In this document: one piece after another, positions 41,142 through 50,985 of the stretch
How positions within the stretch are numbered: position 1 is the stretch's first letter
Layout of the letters: every line of letters starts with the position of its first letter
Assembly (NCBI GenBank): GCA_021823525.1
Contig: JAKANY010000002.1
Coordinates: 103,700-167,699 of the forward strand
From: Actinomycetes bacterium
GTDB taxonomy: Bacteria; Actinomycetota; Acidimicrobiia; Acidimicrobiales; RAAP-2
DNA: 64,000 nt
Direction: 5' to 3'
Notes under the pieces: generated by a model
Database searches by the model: none
Told to the model about the DNA's origin: nothing
What the model saw: the letters and a program-made list of their open reading frames with translations, nothing else
Made by a program: the position numbers and the translations under genes

Positions 41142-42647
41142 ATGTTGCGCGCGCGCGTGATCGGACGTCAGGATCTGGGGCGGTGGCCGACGGTGGGGGT
41201 GCCCGTCGCGGTGCGCGACGGCGCTCTCGTCCTGCCCCCGGGCCTCGGGGCCGTCGTGGCGGGCTGGGCGCTGCCCGAGGAGCTGCCCGCGAGCTTCGGC
41301 GCGCGCCACGGGCTGGCGGCCGGGCCCGGCAGTGCCCTGGTGTGGCCCACCGTCGCCGGACCGACGGTGGTCCTCGCGCCGACGGGACCGAGCCCGGACC
41401 CGGACGAGGGCTACCGCCTGGCCGGAGCGGCCCTGGCGCGCGCGAGCGGCGACGGCGATCTGGCCATCGTGCTGCCCACGCGCGAGCCCGAGAGCCTCGT
41501 TCGTGCCGCGCGAGCCCTGGTCGAGGGCGCGGCGCTGGCGTCCTTCCGTGCCGACGGCGACCAGACCCGATCCCTCGGGATCCTGCCCTGGGGCCAGCCC
41601 CTGCCCACCGTTCCCGAGCACGACGTGGTCGCGCGCGCCACGTCCGAGGGAGACATCGTGGCCGAGGCGGTGGACTGGGCGCGGCACCTGATCCAGCAGC
41701 CGGCCAACGAGCTGAGCCCGCGGGCGCTCGCCGACGCCGCCCTCGAGCGGCTCGCCGGCGACCCCCACGTGGACGCCGAGGCGTGGACCGAGTCGCGGAT
41801 CCGCGCCGAGCGCCTCGGCGGGCTGCTGGCCGTGAGCGAGGGTTCGGCCCAGCCGGCCCGTTTGGTGCGCGCCGCCTACGATCCCGCGCCCGGCACCGCC
41901 CTGGCACACCTGGTGCTCGTGGGCAAGGGCGTCACCTTCGACTCCGGAGGACTGTCGCTCAAGCCCGCGGCGGCCATGACCAACCAGAAGACCGACATGA
42001 CCGGCGCCGCGGTGGTCCTCGCGGCCCTGTCGGCCATCAGCCGGCTGGGACTGCGCCTGCGCGTGACCGCGATCGCTCCGATGGCCGAGAACCTGCCCGG
42101 GGGCCGGGCGCTGCGCCCCGGCGACGTGGTGTCCGTGCGCGACGGGACCCGCGTCGAGGTGCTCAACACCGACGCCGAGGGGCGGATGCTGCTGGCCGAC
42201 GCGCTGACCCTCGCCCACGAGCTCACCCCCGATCTCATCGTCGACGTCGCGACGCTCACGGGTGCCCAGCGCATGGCGCTGGGCGAGGACATCGGTGCGC
42301 TCTTCGCCTCCGATGACGGCGTCGCCGACTTGCTCGCGGGTGCGAGCGCGCGCAGCGGCGAGCTGCTGTGGCGCCTGCCGCTGGCCCACGGGTACCGCGG
42401 TCGGCTGCGCTCGGACGTGGCTGACGTGTCGAACGTCGAGGCCGGCGCCTCCAAGTCCGCCGGTGCGCTGGTGGCCGCCCTGTTCCTGGAGCGCTTCGTG
42501 GGCGAGTCGCGGTGGGCCCACCTGGACATCGCGGGTCCCGCGCGCTCGGAGTCCGCGCACGGCTACGTGCCGCGCGGCGGCACCGCCTTCTCGCTACGCA
42601 CCCTCATCGCGCTGGCCGAGCGGGTGGCGGCGACGCCACCCGGGTGA
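41142..42647 (+). CDS. pepA: leucyl aminopeptidase (M17)
   Basis: LVGKGVTFDSGGLSLKPAAAM...KTDMTGAAVVLAAL...VLNTDAEGRMLLADAL. Confidence 0.95.
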   Translation: MLRARVIGRQDLGRWPTVGVPVAVRDGALVLPPGLGAVVAGWALPEELPASFGARHGLAAGPGSALVWPTVAGPTVVLAPTGPSPDPDEGYRLAGAALARASGDGDLAIVLPTREPESLVRAARALVEGAALASFRADGDQTRSLGILPWGQPLPTVPEHDVVARATSEGDIVAEAVDWARHLIQQPANELSPRALADAALERLAGDPHVDAEAWTESRIRAERLGGLLAVSEGSAQPARLVRAAYDPAPGTALAHLVLVGKGVTFDSGGLSLKPAAAMTNQKTDMTGAAVVLAALSAISRLGLRLRVTAIAPMAENLPGGRALRPGDVVSVRDGTRVEVLNTDAEGRMLLADALTLAHELTPDLIVDVATLTGAQRMALGEDIGALFASDDGVADLLAGASARSGELLWRLPLAHGYRGRLRSDVADVSNVEAGASKSAGALVAALFLERFVGESRWAHLDIAGPARSESAHGYVPRGGTAFSLRTLIALAERVAATPPG

Positions 42648-43224
42648 CGCGAGCGTGCCGCGGCGGCGTGGCGCGCTCCAGGGAGGCCGAGCGACGGTCG
42701 CGCCCGTCGGCGCGCCCCACCAGCACGGACGCGAACAGGGTCTCGTCGGGAGTCCCGAGCCACGCGAGCAGCGCCTCGGCCCGGCCGAAGTCTCCCCACA
42801 GGGCCGCCGACCATCCCGCCTCCTCGAGCAGGAGGAGCAGTGCCATGGTGGCCATCGCCGCGTCGCCGTGCCAGTAGGGGACGGGCCAGGCGTCCAGCGC
42901 CGCCAGCCCGGAGGCGCGCTTGTCGGGCTCGCCGTAGCGCGCGGCGTAGTCGCTCGGTCGCGAGGTGACCACGACCACCGCGCCCGCGCGCGCGAGGCCC
43001 GGGTACCGCGTCGATCGCTCGCGCCACGTCGCGTCGGTGGTGCACGCGAAGAAGGGGTCGATGGCCGACGCGTAGAGGGTGTGCATGCGCACGCCCGCGC
43101 AGTTCCCGGCCGTCGGCGCCCACAGTGCCGTCGCGCACGTCGCGTCGAGCCAGGACGGGTCCACCGGCGTCCCGTCGAAGGAGCGGACCATGCGTCGGCG
43201 CGCCAGCAGACCCGCCACGTCCAT
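42604..43224 (-). CDS. nitroreductase family protein
   Basis: LARRRMVRSFDGTPVDPSWLDA, LWAPTAGNCAGVRMHTL, MATMALLLLLEEAGWSAALWGDF. Confidence 0.84.
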   Translation of the reverse strand: MDVAGLLARRRMVRSFDGTPVDPSWLDATCATALWAPTAGNCAGVRMHTLYASAIDPFFACTTDATWRERSTRYPGLARAGAVVVVTSRPSDYAARYGEPDKRASGLAALDAWPVPYWHGDAAMATMALLLLLEEAGWSAALWGDFGRAEALLAWLGTPDETLFASVLVGRADGRDRRSASLERATPPRHARVTRVASPPPARPAR

Positions 43225-43289
43225 GTCCCCTTCTACCACGCCGTCGAGATTCCCCACCTACCGACTAGAATTCCCGCGATGGAGCAGCG

Positions 43290-44459
43290 GTGAGCACGCC
43301 CCGGGACCTTTTGAACGCGGCCAGGGAGCAGGTGCGCGAGGTCTCACCCCACGACGTGGCGGCCCGTCTGGACCACTACGTGCTGCTCGACGTGCGCGAG
43401 GCCGACGAGTACGAGCAGGGCTCGGTGCCCGGCGCGGTCCACATCCCTCGGGGCACGCTCGAGTTCTCCGTCGAGGGTCGCCTCCTCGACAAGGGCGCCC
43501 CCGTGGCGGTCTTCTGCGCGGGGGGCGTGCGCTCGATCTTCGCGGCGCGCACGCTTCAAGAGCTCGGGTTCCGGGACGTCGTGTCCATCACCGGCGGGTT
43601 CAATCGCTGGAAGGACGAGGGCTTCCCGTGGCGCCAGCCGCGCACGCTCACCCCGAGCCAGCGGCACCGCTACAGCCGGCACCTCTTGCTGCCCGAGGTC
43701 GGTGAAGAGGGGCAGCTGCGCCTGCTGGACGCGCGCGTGCTGCTGCTGGGCGCCGGCGGGCTGGGCTCGCCAGCGGCGCTCTACCTGGCGGCTGCGGGCG
43801 TGGGCACGCTGGGCGTCATCGACATGGACGTCGTAGACGAGTCGAACCTGCAGCGCCAGATCCTCCACAACGTCGAGCGGATCGGTCAGCGCAAGGTCGA
43901 CAGCGCGCGCCAGACGCTGACCGCTCTCAACCCCGACGTCGACGTCGTGACCTACGACACGCGCCTGGGGGCCGACAACGTCCTGGACATCCTCGAGGGC
44001 TACGACGTGATCGTCGACGGCACCGACAACTTCCCGACGCGCTACCTGGTCAACGACGCGGCACTGCTCCTGCGGATCCCCGTCGTCCACGGGTCGATCT
44101 TCCGCTTCGACGGGCAGGTGACGATCTTCAGCCCCTACGTCGGGCCCTGCTATCGCTGCATGATCCCCGAACCGCCCCCGGCCGAGCTCGCTCCGAGCTG
44201 CGCCGAGGCCGGGGTCCTGGGCGTGCTGCCGGGAATCGTCGGCTCCCTCCAGGCGGTCGAGACGATCAAGATCCTCCTCGGGCTCGGCGAGCCGCTCATC
44301 GGCCGACTGCTCACCTACGACGCGCTCGACCAGAGTTTCCGCAGCTACAAGGTGCGGCGCGACCCCTCGTGTCCCGCCTGCGGCGAGGGAGCCGGGCCGA
44401 TCCAGATCGCCGAGTACGACGATCTGTGCATGCCCCACGTCGCGGTCGCTACCGCGTGA
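43290..44459 (+). CDS. N-terminal rhodanese domain fused to ThiF/MoeB-type adenylyltransferase
   Basis: LLDVREADEYEQGSVPGAVHIPRG...VFCAGGVRSIFAARTL; then YSRHLLLPEVGEEGQLRLLDARVLLLGAGGLGSPAALYLAAAGVGTLGVIDMDVVDESNLQRQ, CPAC zinc motif. Confidence 0.93.
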   Translation: MSTPRDLLNAAREQVREVSPHDVAARLDHYVLLDVREADEYEQGSVPGAVHIPRGTLEFSVEGRLLDKGAPVAVFCAGGVRSIFAARTLQELGFRDVVSITGGFNRWKDEGFPWRQPRTLTPSQRHRYSRHLLLPEVGEEGQLRLLDARVLLLGAGGLGSPAALYLAAAGVGTLGVIDMDVVDESNLQRQILHNVERIGQRKVDSARQTLTALNPDVDVVTYDTRLGADNVLDILEGYDVIVDGTDNFPTRYLVNDAALLLRIPVVHGSIFRFDGQVTIFSPYVGPCYRCMIPEPPPAELAPSCAEAGVLGVLPGIVGSLQAVETIKILLGLGEPLIGRLLTYDALDQSFRSYKVRRDPSCPACGEGAGPIQIAEYDDLCMPHVAVATA

Positions 44460-44498
44460 GGAACCGCGCGATCGCCCTCGCGGCGTAATCTACGCTCC

Positions 44499-46079
44499 GT
44501 GGAACCCGACGCGCGACGCACCGACTCCGGCATCGAGCTGCGGACGCTCTACGAGGCCGGCGACCTGGAGGGGTTCGACCCCGTCGAGCGCCTGGGTCGA
44601 CCGGGGGCGTTCCCCTTCACGCGCGGCGTGCACCCCACGATGTACCGGGGTCGCCTGTGGACCATGCGCCAGTACGCCGGGTTCGGGACGGCCGAGGCCA
44701 CCAACGAGCGCTTCAAGTTCCTGCTGCGCGCGGGCCAGACCGGACTCTCGTGCGCCTTCGACCTGCCCACGCAGATGGGCTACGACTCGGACCACGCCCG
44801 CGCCGAGGGCGAGGTCGGCCGCGTCGGCGTGGCCGTCTCGTCGCTGGCCGACATGCGCCTGCTGCTCGACGGACTGCCGCTGGGCGAGGTCACGACGTCG
44901 ATGACCATCAACGCCACGGCCGCGACGCTGCTGCTGCTCTACCAGCTGGTCGCCGAAGAGCAGGGGGTCCCGGGCAGCGCGCTGCGCGGCACGATCCAGA
45001 ACGACATCTTGAAGGAGTACGTGGCGCGCGGCACGTACATCTACCCGCCGCGACCCTCGATGCGCCTGATCGTGGACACCTTCGCCTACTGCGCGCGCGA
45101 GATGCCCGCGTGGAACACGATCTCGATCTCCGGCTACCACATCCGCGAGGCCGGCTCGACGGCGGTCCAGGAGGTCGCCTTCACGCTGGCCAACGGCATC
45201 GCCTACGTCGAGGCAGCCCTGGCCGCGGGCCTGTCCCTGGACGCGTTTGCACCCCGGCTGAGCTTCTTCTTCAACGCGCACAACGCGCTGTTCGAGGAGG
45301 TGGCCAAGTTCCGCGCGGCGCGGCGCCTCTGGGCGACCATCATGCGCGATCGCTTCGGGGCGACTGACCCGCGCGCCCAGATGCTCCGATTCCACACGCA
45401 GACCGGCGGGTCGACCCTGACCGCCCAGCAGCCCGAGAACAACATCGTGCGCGTCACCGTGCAGGCGCTGGCCGCGGCACTGGGCGGGACCCAGAGCCTG
45501 CACACCAACAGCTTCGACGAGGCCCTCGGCCTGCCGACGGAGCGCTCGGCCCGCCTCGCGCTGCGCACCCAGCAGATCCTGGGCTACGAGTCGGGTGTGG
45601 CCGACACGGTCGACCCCCTGGCCGGCTCCTACTACGTGGAGTCGCTCACCAACGAAATCGAGGAGCGCGCGCGCGAGTACCTCGAGGCGATCGACGCGCG
45701 CGGCGGTGCCGTCGCCGCCATCGAGAGCCGCTATCTGCAAGAGGAGATCGAGAACGCCGCCTACGACGCAGCGCGGCGCATCGATCGCGGGGCGTCGGTC
45801 GTCGTGGGCGTGAACCGCTTCCAGGACGACGAGACGACGGCCGCCGAGGTCTTCCCCATCGACGCGCAGCAGCAGCGCGCCCAGGTCGAGCGCGTGCGCC
45901 GGGTGCGCGCCGAGCGCGACGAGGCGGCCGTCCGCTCGGCACTCGACGACCTGGACCGGGCCGCGCGCGGTTCGGCCAACGTGCTGTACCCGATGAAGAT
46001 CGCGTTGGCCCGCCTGGCCACCCTGGGCGAGGTGGCCGACACCCTCCGCGGGGCGTTCGGCGTCTACCGCCCGTCGTGA
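44499..46079 (+). CDS. methylmalonyl-CoA mutase large subunit lacking the B12-binding domain
   Basis: [101 protein letters not shown] 7 nt before GTG. Confidence 0.94.
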   Translation: MEPDARRTDSGIELRTLYEAGDLEGFDPVERLGRPGAFPFTRGVHPTMYRGRLWTMRQYAGFGTAEATNERFKFLLRAGQTGLSCAFDLPTQMGYDSDHARAEGEVGRVGVAVSSLADMRLLLDGLPLGEVTTSMTINATAATLLLLYQLVAEEQGVPGSALRGTIQNDILKEYVARGTYIYPPRPSMRLIVDTFAYCAREMPAWNTISISGYHIREAGSTAVQEVAFTLANGIAYVEAALAAGLSLDAFAPRLSFFFNAHNALFEEVAKFRAARRLWATIMRDRFGATDPRAQMLRFHTQTGGSTLTAQQPENNIVRVTVQALAAALGGTQSLHTNSFDEALGLPTERSARLALRTQQILGYESGVADTVDPLAGSYYVESLTNEIEERAREYLEAIDARGGAVAAIESRYLQEEIENAAYDAARRIDRGASVVVGVNRFQDDETTAAEVFPIDAQQQRAQVERVRRVRAERDEAAVRSALDDLDRAARGSANVLYPMKIALARLATLGEVADTLRGAFGVYRPS

Positions 46080-46080
46080 G

Positions 46081-46374
46081 TCAGCGCGCCAGCGGGTCCG
46101 AGAAGTGCGTGACCTCGGGCGGCTCTCGGTAGAAGGGGTGGGTCGCGGCGCGCCACTGCTCGAACAGGGGCGTCGCGCGGAACGCGAGGTGCGCCTCGAC
46201 CGACTCCCAGCGCACGGTGAGCAGGAAGACGGACGGGTCCTCGTGCTGGACGCGCACGTCGGCTCCGTGGCAGGCCGGGGCGGACTCGATGATGCGCAGC
46301 GCGTCGCGCACGGCGTCCCGGTAGGCGTCGGCTTGGCCCTCGCGGATGTGCAGCAGGGCGTGTTCGATGATCAT
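46081..46374 (-). CDS. antibiotic biosynthesis monooxygenase (ABM) domain protein
   Basis: 97-aa MIIEHALLHIREGQADAYRDAVRDALRIIESAPACHGADV...SVFLLTVRWESVEAHLAFRATPLFEQW. Confidence 0.82.
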   Translation of the reverse strand: MIIEHALLHIREGQADAYRDAVRDALRIIESAPACHGADVRVQHEDPSVFLLTVRWESVEAHLAFRATPLFEQWRAATHPFYREPPEVTHFSDPLAR

Positions 46375-47528
46375 GATCGCTCCTCCAGACGGTGGCGCAG
46401 GGGTGTGTCGAGGGCGACGGCGATGACGGTCGTCGCGAGGGCCAGCGCGCCGTCGAGGATGGCGCGCTCCGCGTCCGGTCCCACGCACGCGGCGGCGAAC
46501 GCCGGCTGGTGGTTGACCGCGCCGTGGGTCTCGATGCCCAGCAGGGGGTGGATGGTGGGCACGACGAGCGAGACGTTCGCCATGTCGGTCGACAGGGTCG
46601 GCGGGGGATCGCCGGCGTCATCGCGGGCGAACGAACGTCCGAGACTCTCGGCCGCGGCGCGGTAGTGGGCCAGGAGGTCCTGGTCGGCGCGCATGTTCGT
46701 GAAGCGATGGCCGAGCGCGCGCACGTGGAGGGAGGCGCCGGTCGCCAGGGCGCCAGCGCGCCAGCACGCGTCGACGCGCTGGCGCAGCTCCTCGAGCCTC
46801 TCGACGGTGGTCGCGCGGCACATGAACTGGGCCACGGCGCGCGACGGGATCACGTTCGGGGCGCTGCCGGCCTCGAGCACGTAGCCGTGGACCTGGTCGC
46901 CGGGACGCAGTTGCTGACGCAGCAGCCCGATCGCGACCTGGGCGATGGTGAGCGCGTCGAGGGCGTTGACGCCCTCCCAGGGTGCGGCCGAGGCGTGGGC
47001 GTCGCGTCCCTCGTAGACGACCTCGAGGTGGTCGACGGCCAGGCACGTCGCGTCGAGGCGGTCCTCGGGCCAGGGGTGGACCATCACGGCGAGGTGGACC
47101 CCCTCAAAATATCCGGCCTCGATGAGGTCGATCTTGCCGCCCCCGCCCTCCTCGGAGGGGGTGCCCAGGAGATCGATCGTCAGGTCGAGGTCGTCGGCGA
47201 CGGCCGCGAGCCCGAGGGCCGCGCCGAGCGACGCCGCCGCGATGATGTTGTGGCCACACGCGTGGCCGACATCGGGCAGCGCGTCGTACTCCGCGCACAC
47301 GGCCACGTGCAGGTGCCCCGTCCCGGCGCGCGCGCGGAAGGCCGTCGGCCGGCCGGCCGATCCGCGCTCGACCGCGAAGCCGGCGGCCTCGGCCGCCCGG
47401 GCGACGGCCTGCGCGCTCTCGTGCTCCTCGTACCCGAGCTCGGGATGGGCGTGGATGAACTGGCTCAGGGCCAGCAGATCGGGTCCGGCCGCCGCGATCG
47501 TCGCCGCCGCGACGTCTCGTGCGCTCAT
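46371..47528 (-). CDS. M20 family amidohydrolase
   Basis: CAEYDALPDVGHACGHNIIAAASLGAALGLA, GTPSEEGGGGKIDLIEAG, GRDAHASAAPWEGVNALDA. Confidence 0.93.
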   Translation of the reverse strand: MSARDVAAATIAAAGPDLLALSQFIHAHPELGYEEHESAQAVARAAEAAGFAVERGSAGRPTAFRARAGTGHLHVAVCAEYDALPDVGHACGHNIIAAASLGAALGLAAVADDLDLTIDLLGTPSEEGGGGKIDLIEAGYFEGVHLAVMVHPWPEDRLDATCLAVDHLEVVYEGRDAHASAAPWEGVNALDALTIAQVAIGLLRQQLRPGDQVHGYVLEAGSAPNVIPSRAVAQFMCRATTVERLEELRQRVDACWRAGALATGASLHVRALGHRFTNMRADQDLLAHYRAAAESLGRSFARDDAGDPPPTLSTDMANVSLVVPTIHPLLGIETHGAVNHQPAFAAACVGPDAERAILDGALALATTVIAVALDTPLRHRLEERS

Positions 47529-49270
47529 GCCACGTGCGCGACCACGTCGCCGGCGCTGACCGCGTCGCCGGGCTTGACGGTGACCGACGTCACGACGCCG
47601 TCGCGCTCGGCCGTCACGGCGTTCTCCATCTTCATGGCCTCGAGGATGACGATCGTGTCACCGGCGTGGACCTCCTGGTCGACTTCCACGGCGACCTTCA
47701 CAATGGTGCCCTGCATGGGCACGCGCACGGTGCCCGAGCCGCTGCCCACGACCGCCGAGGGGTGCCCCCGGCGGGCCTTGGCCGCGCCGGCGGGTCGCGT
47801 CGCGCCCGTCGCCGCGCCGTCGAGCCACAGCGCCACGCTGACCCGGCGACCATCGACCTCGGCGACGACGTCGTGGCGCACGCGGCTCGCGTCGGAGCCC
47901 GGGGCGCCCGGCGCGGCAGCGATCCCCGAGAAGTCCAGGCTCTCCTCCACCCACTTGGTCGAGTGCGCGCCCTCGATGAAGGCGGGATCCGACAGGATGA
48001 CGGTGTCGGCCGGCAGGGTCGTGGCCACGCCGCGGATCTCGGTCTCCTCGATGGCCCGCAGCAGGCGCCGCCGGGCGCGCTCGCGATCGGGCGCCCACAC
48101 CACCAGCTTGGCGATCAGGTTGTCGTAGTACTGCGAGATGCTGTCTCCGGCCTCGTAGCCCGCGTCGAGGCGGACACCGGGCCCCGCCGGCGCGCGGAAG
48201 GCCGAGATCGTGCCGGGAGACGGCGTGAAGCGCCCGTCGGCGGGGTCCTCGGCGTTGATGCGCACCTCGATGGCGTGCCCCGAGCGCGCGATCTCGTGCT
48301 GGGTGAAGGGAAGGGCCTCGCCACTGGCGATGCGCAGTTGCCACTCGACCAGGTCCAGACCGGTGACCAGCTCGGTCACGGGGTGCTCGACCTGCAGCCG
48401 CGTGTTCATCTCCAGGAAGTAGAACTCGCCGTCTTGGTAGAGGAACTCGACGGTGCCCGCGTTGACGTAGCCGCACGCCTCGGACACGCGCACGGCGGCC
48501 TCGCCCATCGCCTGGCGCACGGCGTCGGGGAAGTTGGCGGCCGGCGACTCCTCGATCAGCTTCTGGTGCCGGCGCTGCGAGGAGCAGTCGCGCTCGCCCA
48601 GCCACAGAGTGTGCCCGTGGGTGTCGGCGAGCACCTGCATCTCGATGTGCCGGGGCCAGGTGAGGTAGCGCTCGAGGTAGCACTCGGAGCGCCCGAAGTA
48701 GCTGAGGGCCTCGCGCTGGGCGCTCTCGAGGGCGTCGACGGCCTGCTCGGGACTCGCCACCACCCTCATGCCGCGGCCCCCGCCGCCGTAGGCCGCCTTG
48801 ATGGCGACGGGCCAGCCGTGCTCGGCGCCGAAGGCGACCACCTCCTCGGGCGAGGTGAGCACCTCGCTGCGTCCGGGAACCCCCGCGACGCCGGCGCGCT
48901 CGGCGGCCAGGCGCGAGGAGATCTTGTCGCCCATGACCTCGATCGCCTCGGGCGGCGGCCCGATGAAGGTCACGCCCCGCGCGGTGATGGCGCGGGCGAA
49001 GTCGGTGTTCTCGGAGAAGAACCCGTAGCCGGGGTGCACGCCGTCCGCCCCGCTGCGCTCGATGATCCCGAGGATCGCCTCGGTGTTGAGGTAGCTCTCG
49101 GCGGCCGTCGACCCGCCCAGCGCGTAGGCCTCGTCGGCGAGGCGCACATGGAGGGCGTCACGGTCGAGCTCGGAGTAGATCGCCACGGTTGCGATCCCCA
49201 GCTCCCGGCAGGTCCGCGCGACGCGCACCGCGATCTCGCCGCGGTTGGCGATGACGACCTTGTTCAGCAC
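47525..49270 (-). CDS. acetyl/propionyl-CoA carboxylase alpha subunit (biotin carboxylase + BCCP)
   Basis: VVIANRGEIAVRVARTCRELGIATVAIYSELDRDALHV, KAAYGGGGRGMRVV, FLEMNTRLQVEHPVTE, biotinyl motif EAMKME. Confidence 0.96.
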   Translation of the reverse strand: MLNKVVIANRGEIAVRVARTCRELGIATVAIYSELDRDALHVRLADEAYALGGSTAAESYLNTEAILGIIERSGADGVHPGYGFFSENTDFARAITARGVTFIGPPPEAIEVMGDKISSRLAAERAGVAGVPGRSEVLTSPEEVVAFGAEHGWPVAIKAAYGGGGRGMRVVASPEQAVDALESAQREALSYFGRSECYLERYLTWPRHIEMQVLADTHGHTLWLGERDCSSQRRHQKLIEESPAANFPDAVRQAMGEAAVRVSEACGYVNAGTVEFLYQDGEFYFLEMNTRLQVEHPVTELVTGLDLVEWQLRIASGEALPFTQHEIARSGHAIEVRINAEDPADGRFTPSPGTISAFRAPAGPGVRLDAGYEAGDSISQYYDNLIAKLVVWAPDRERARRRLLRAIEETEIRGVATTLPADTVILSDPAFIEGAHSTKWVEESLDFSGIAAAPGAPGSDASRVRHDVVAEVDGRRVSVALWLDGAATGATRPAGAAKARRGHPSAVVGSGSGTVRVPMQGTIVKVAVEVDQEVHAGDTIVILEAMKMENAVTAERDGVVTSVTVKPGDAVSAGDVVAHVA

Positions 49271-49333
49271 CCGATCCTCCGTCCCAGCATCGCTCAGTTC
49301 TACCACCGGACCCCGAAATCGTAGAGTCGAACC

Positions 49334-50071
49334 ATGGCAGCGATCGTCTGGCGCCTCGAGACCGTCGAGTCCGTGGACTCCACCAACGCCTGGCTGGCGG
49401 CGGAGGCCCGCGGTGGGGCACCCGAGGGGCGCGCGGTGTTGACGTACCACCAGACGGCCGGTCGGGGGAGGATGGACCGGGTATGGGAGGAGCGACCCGG
49501 CAGCGCGCTGCTGGTCTCGTTGCTCCTGCGGCCGACCCACCTCCAGGGCCTGACCTGGTGCACGGCGGCGGTCTCCCTGGCCGCGCGCGACGCCCTGACG
49601 CGGCTCGCTGGCGTGCGCCCCGACCTGAAGTGGCCCAACGACCTGCTCGTCGGCGACCGCAAGCTCGGGGGCGTGCTGGCCCAGCTGGTGGCCGCCGAGC
49701 CGCCCGCGGTGGTCGTGGGCCTGGGGGTGAACCTCACCGCGCACCCCGAGGGCGTCGGGGCGACCGACGTGCGCGCCTGTGCGGGCGTGACCCTCGAGCC
49801 GGTCGCCGTGTGTGACCTCCTCTTCGAGGGGGTGGAGAGGCGCCGTGCGGCCTTGGACGACGCGCGGGGTCGCGAGGCACTGCGCGACGAGTACGCCAGC
49901 GCCCTGGCCACCCTGGGCCAGGAGGTCCGGATCGCCCTGGCGGATCGGGAGGTCCGCGGCCGGGCCCTGGACGTCGACGCCGAGGGGAGGCTGCGGGTCG
50001 AGAGCGGGGGCGAGGTGCTCGCGTTCGCAGCCGGCGACGTCGTGCACCTGCGGGCGGCGGGCGACCGGTGA
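49334..50071 (+). CDS. birA: biotin-[acetyl-CoA-carboxylase] ligase
   Basis: ESVDSTNAWLAAEARGG, VLTYHQTAGRGRMDRVWEE, DLKWPNDLLVGDRKLGGVLAQ; TAGAGT 6 nt before ATG. Confidence 0.94.
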   Translation: MAAIVWRLETVESVDSTNAWLAAEARGGAPEGRAVLTYHQTAGRGRMDRVWEERPGSALLVSLLLRPTHLQGLTWCTAAVSLAARDALTRLAGVRPDLKWPNDLLVGDRKLGGVLAQLVAAEPPAVVVGLGVNLTAHPEGVGATDVRACAGVTLEPVAVCDLLFEGVERRRAALDDARGREALRDEYASALATLGQEVRIALADREVRGRALDVDAEGRLRVESGGEVLAFAAGDVVHLRAAGDR

Positions 50072-50985
50072 GGGCGACGCGCGTCCTGGTGACGGGGGCG
50101 GGTGGCCAGGTCGGCCAGGACGTGGTGGACCTGCTGGGCGCCGTCACGCCCCCCGGCGGCGATCCCGCGCTGCAACTCGACGGGCGCGCCGTGGTCGAGG
50201 GCGAGTTCGAGGTCGCGGCGCTGACGCGCCACGACCTCGACGTGACCGATCGGGCTGCGGTCTTCGCCGCGGTGGCCGCGTTCCGCCCGGCGGCCGTCGT
50301 GCACCTGGCGGCCTACACCGCGGTGGACCGTGCCGAGGGTGACGTCGCCACGTGCCTGGCCGTCAACGCCGACGGCACGGGGAACGTGAGCGACGCGTGC
50401 GCCGCGACCGGGTGTCACCTGATCGCGGTGTCGACCGACTACGTCTTTGACGGAGGCGCCGTACGCGCCCTGCGGGAGGACGACGTCCCGCGGCCCCACA
50501 GCGTCTACGGGATGTCGAAGCTCCTGGGCGAGCGCCGCTGTCGCGCGTCGGACACCGTCGTGCGCACCTCGTGGGTGATGGGGGTGCGGGGTCGCAGCGT
50601 CATCCACGTCATCGCCCAGCGCGCGCGCGCCGGCGAGTTCGTGCGCTTCGTCGACGACCAGCGGGGAACCGTCACGGTCGCGGCGGACCTGGCGCGAGCG
50701 CTGGTGACCCTGGTGCGCGAGCGGCCTGGCGGCCTCTGGCACGTGGCCAACACCGGCTCGCTGACGTGGTTCGATCTTGCGCGGTTCGTGGGCCAGTGGT
50801 TCGGGCGCGACGACGACTTCGCCACGGCGATCGCGACCCGAGACCTCGTGCCGCCGCCACGGGCACCGCGGCCGGCGCGCAGCGACCTGGACACGAGCCG
50901 GTTCGCCTCGCGCTGGGCGCCGCTGCCGGCGTGGACCGCCGGCGTCGACCGGCTGCTGGCCGCCTGGAACGCGGGGGCCGCGTGA
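50068..50985 (+). CDS. rfbD: dTDP-4-dehydrorhamnose reductase
   Basis: VLVTGAGGQVGQDV, VVHLAAYTAVDRAEGD, LIAVSTDYVFDGG, SVYGMSKLLGE, TSWVMG. Confidence 0.92.
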   Translation: MRATRVLVTGAGGQVGQDVVDLLGAVTPPGGDPALQLDGRAVVEGEFEVAALTRHDLDVTDRAAVFAAVAAFRPAAVVHLAAYTAVDRAEGDVATCLAVNADGTGNVSDACAATGCHLIAVSTDYVFDGGAVRALREDDVPRPHSVYGMSKLLGERRCRASDTVVRTSWVMGVRGRSVIHVIAQRARAGEFVRFVDDQRGTVTVAADLARALVTLVRERPGGLWHVANTGSLTWFDLARFVGQWFGRDDDFATAIATRDLVPPPRAPRPARSDLDTSRFASRWAPLPAWTAGVDRLLAAWNAGAA

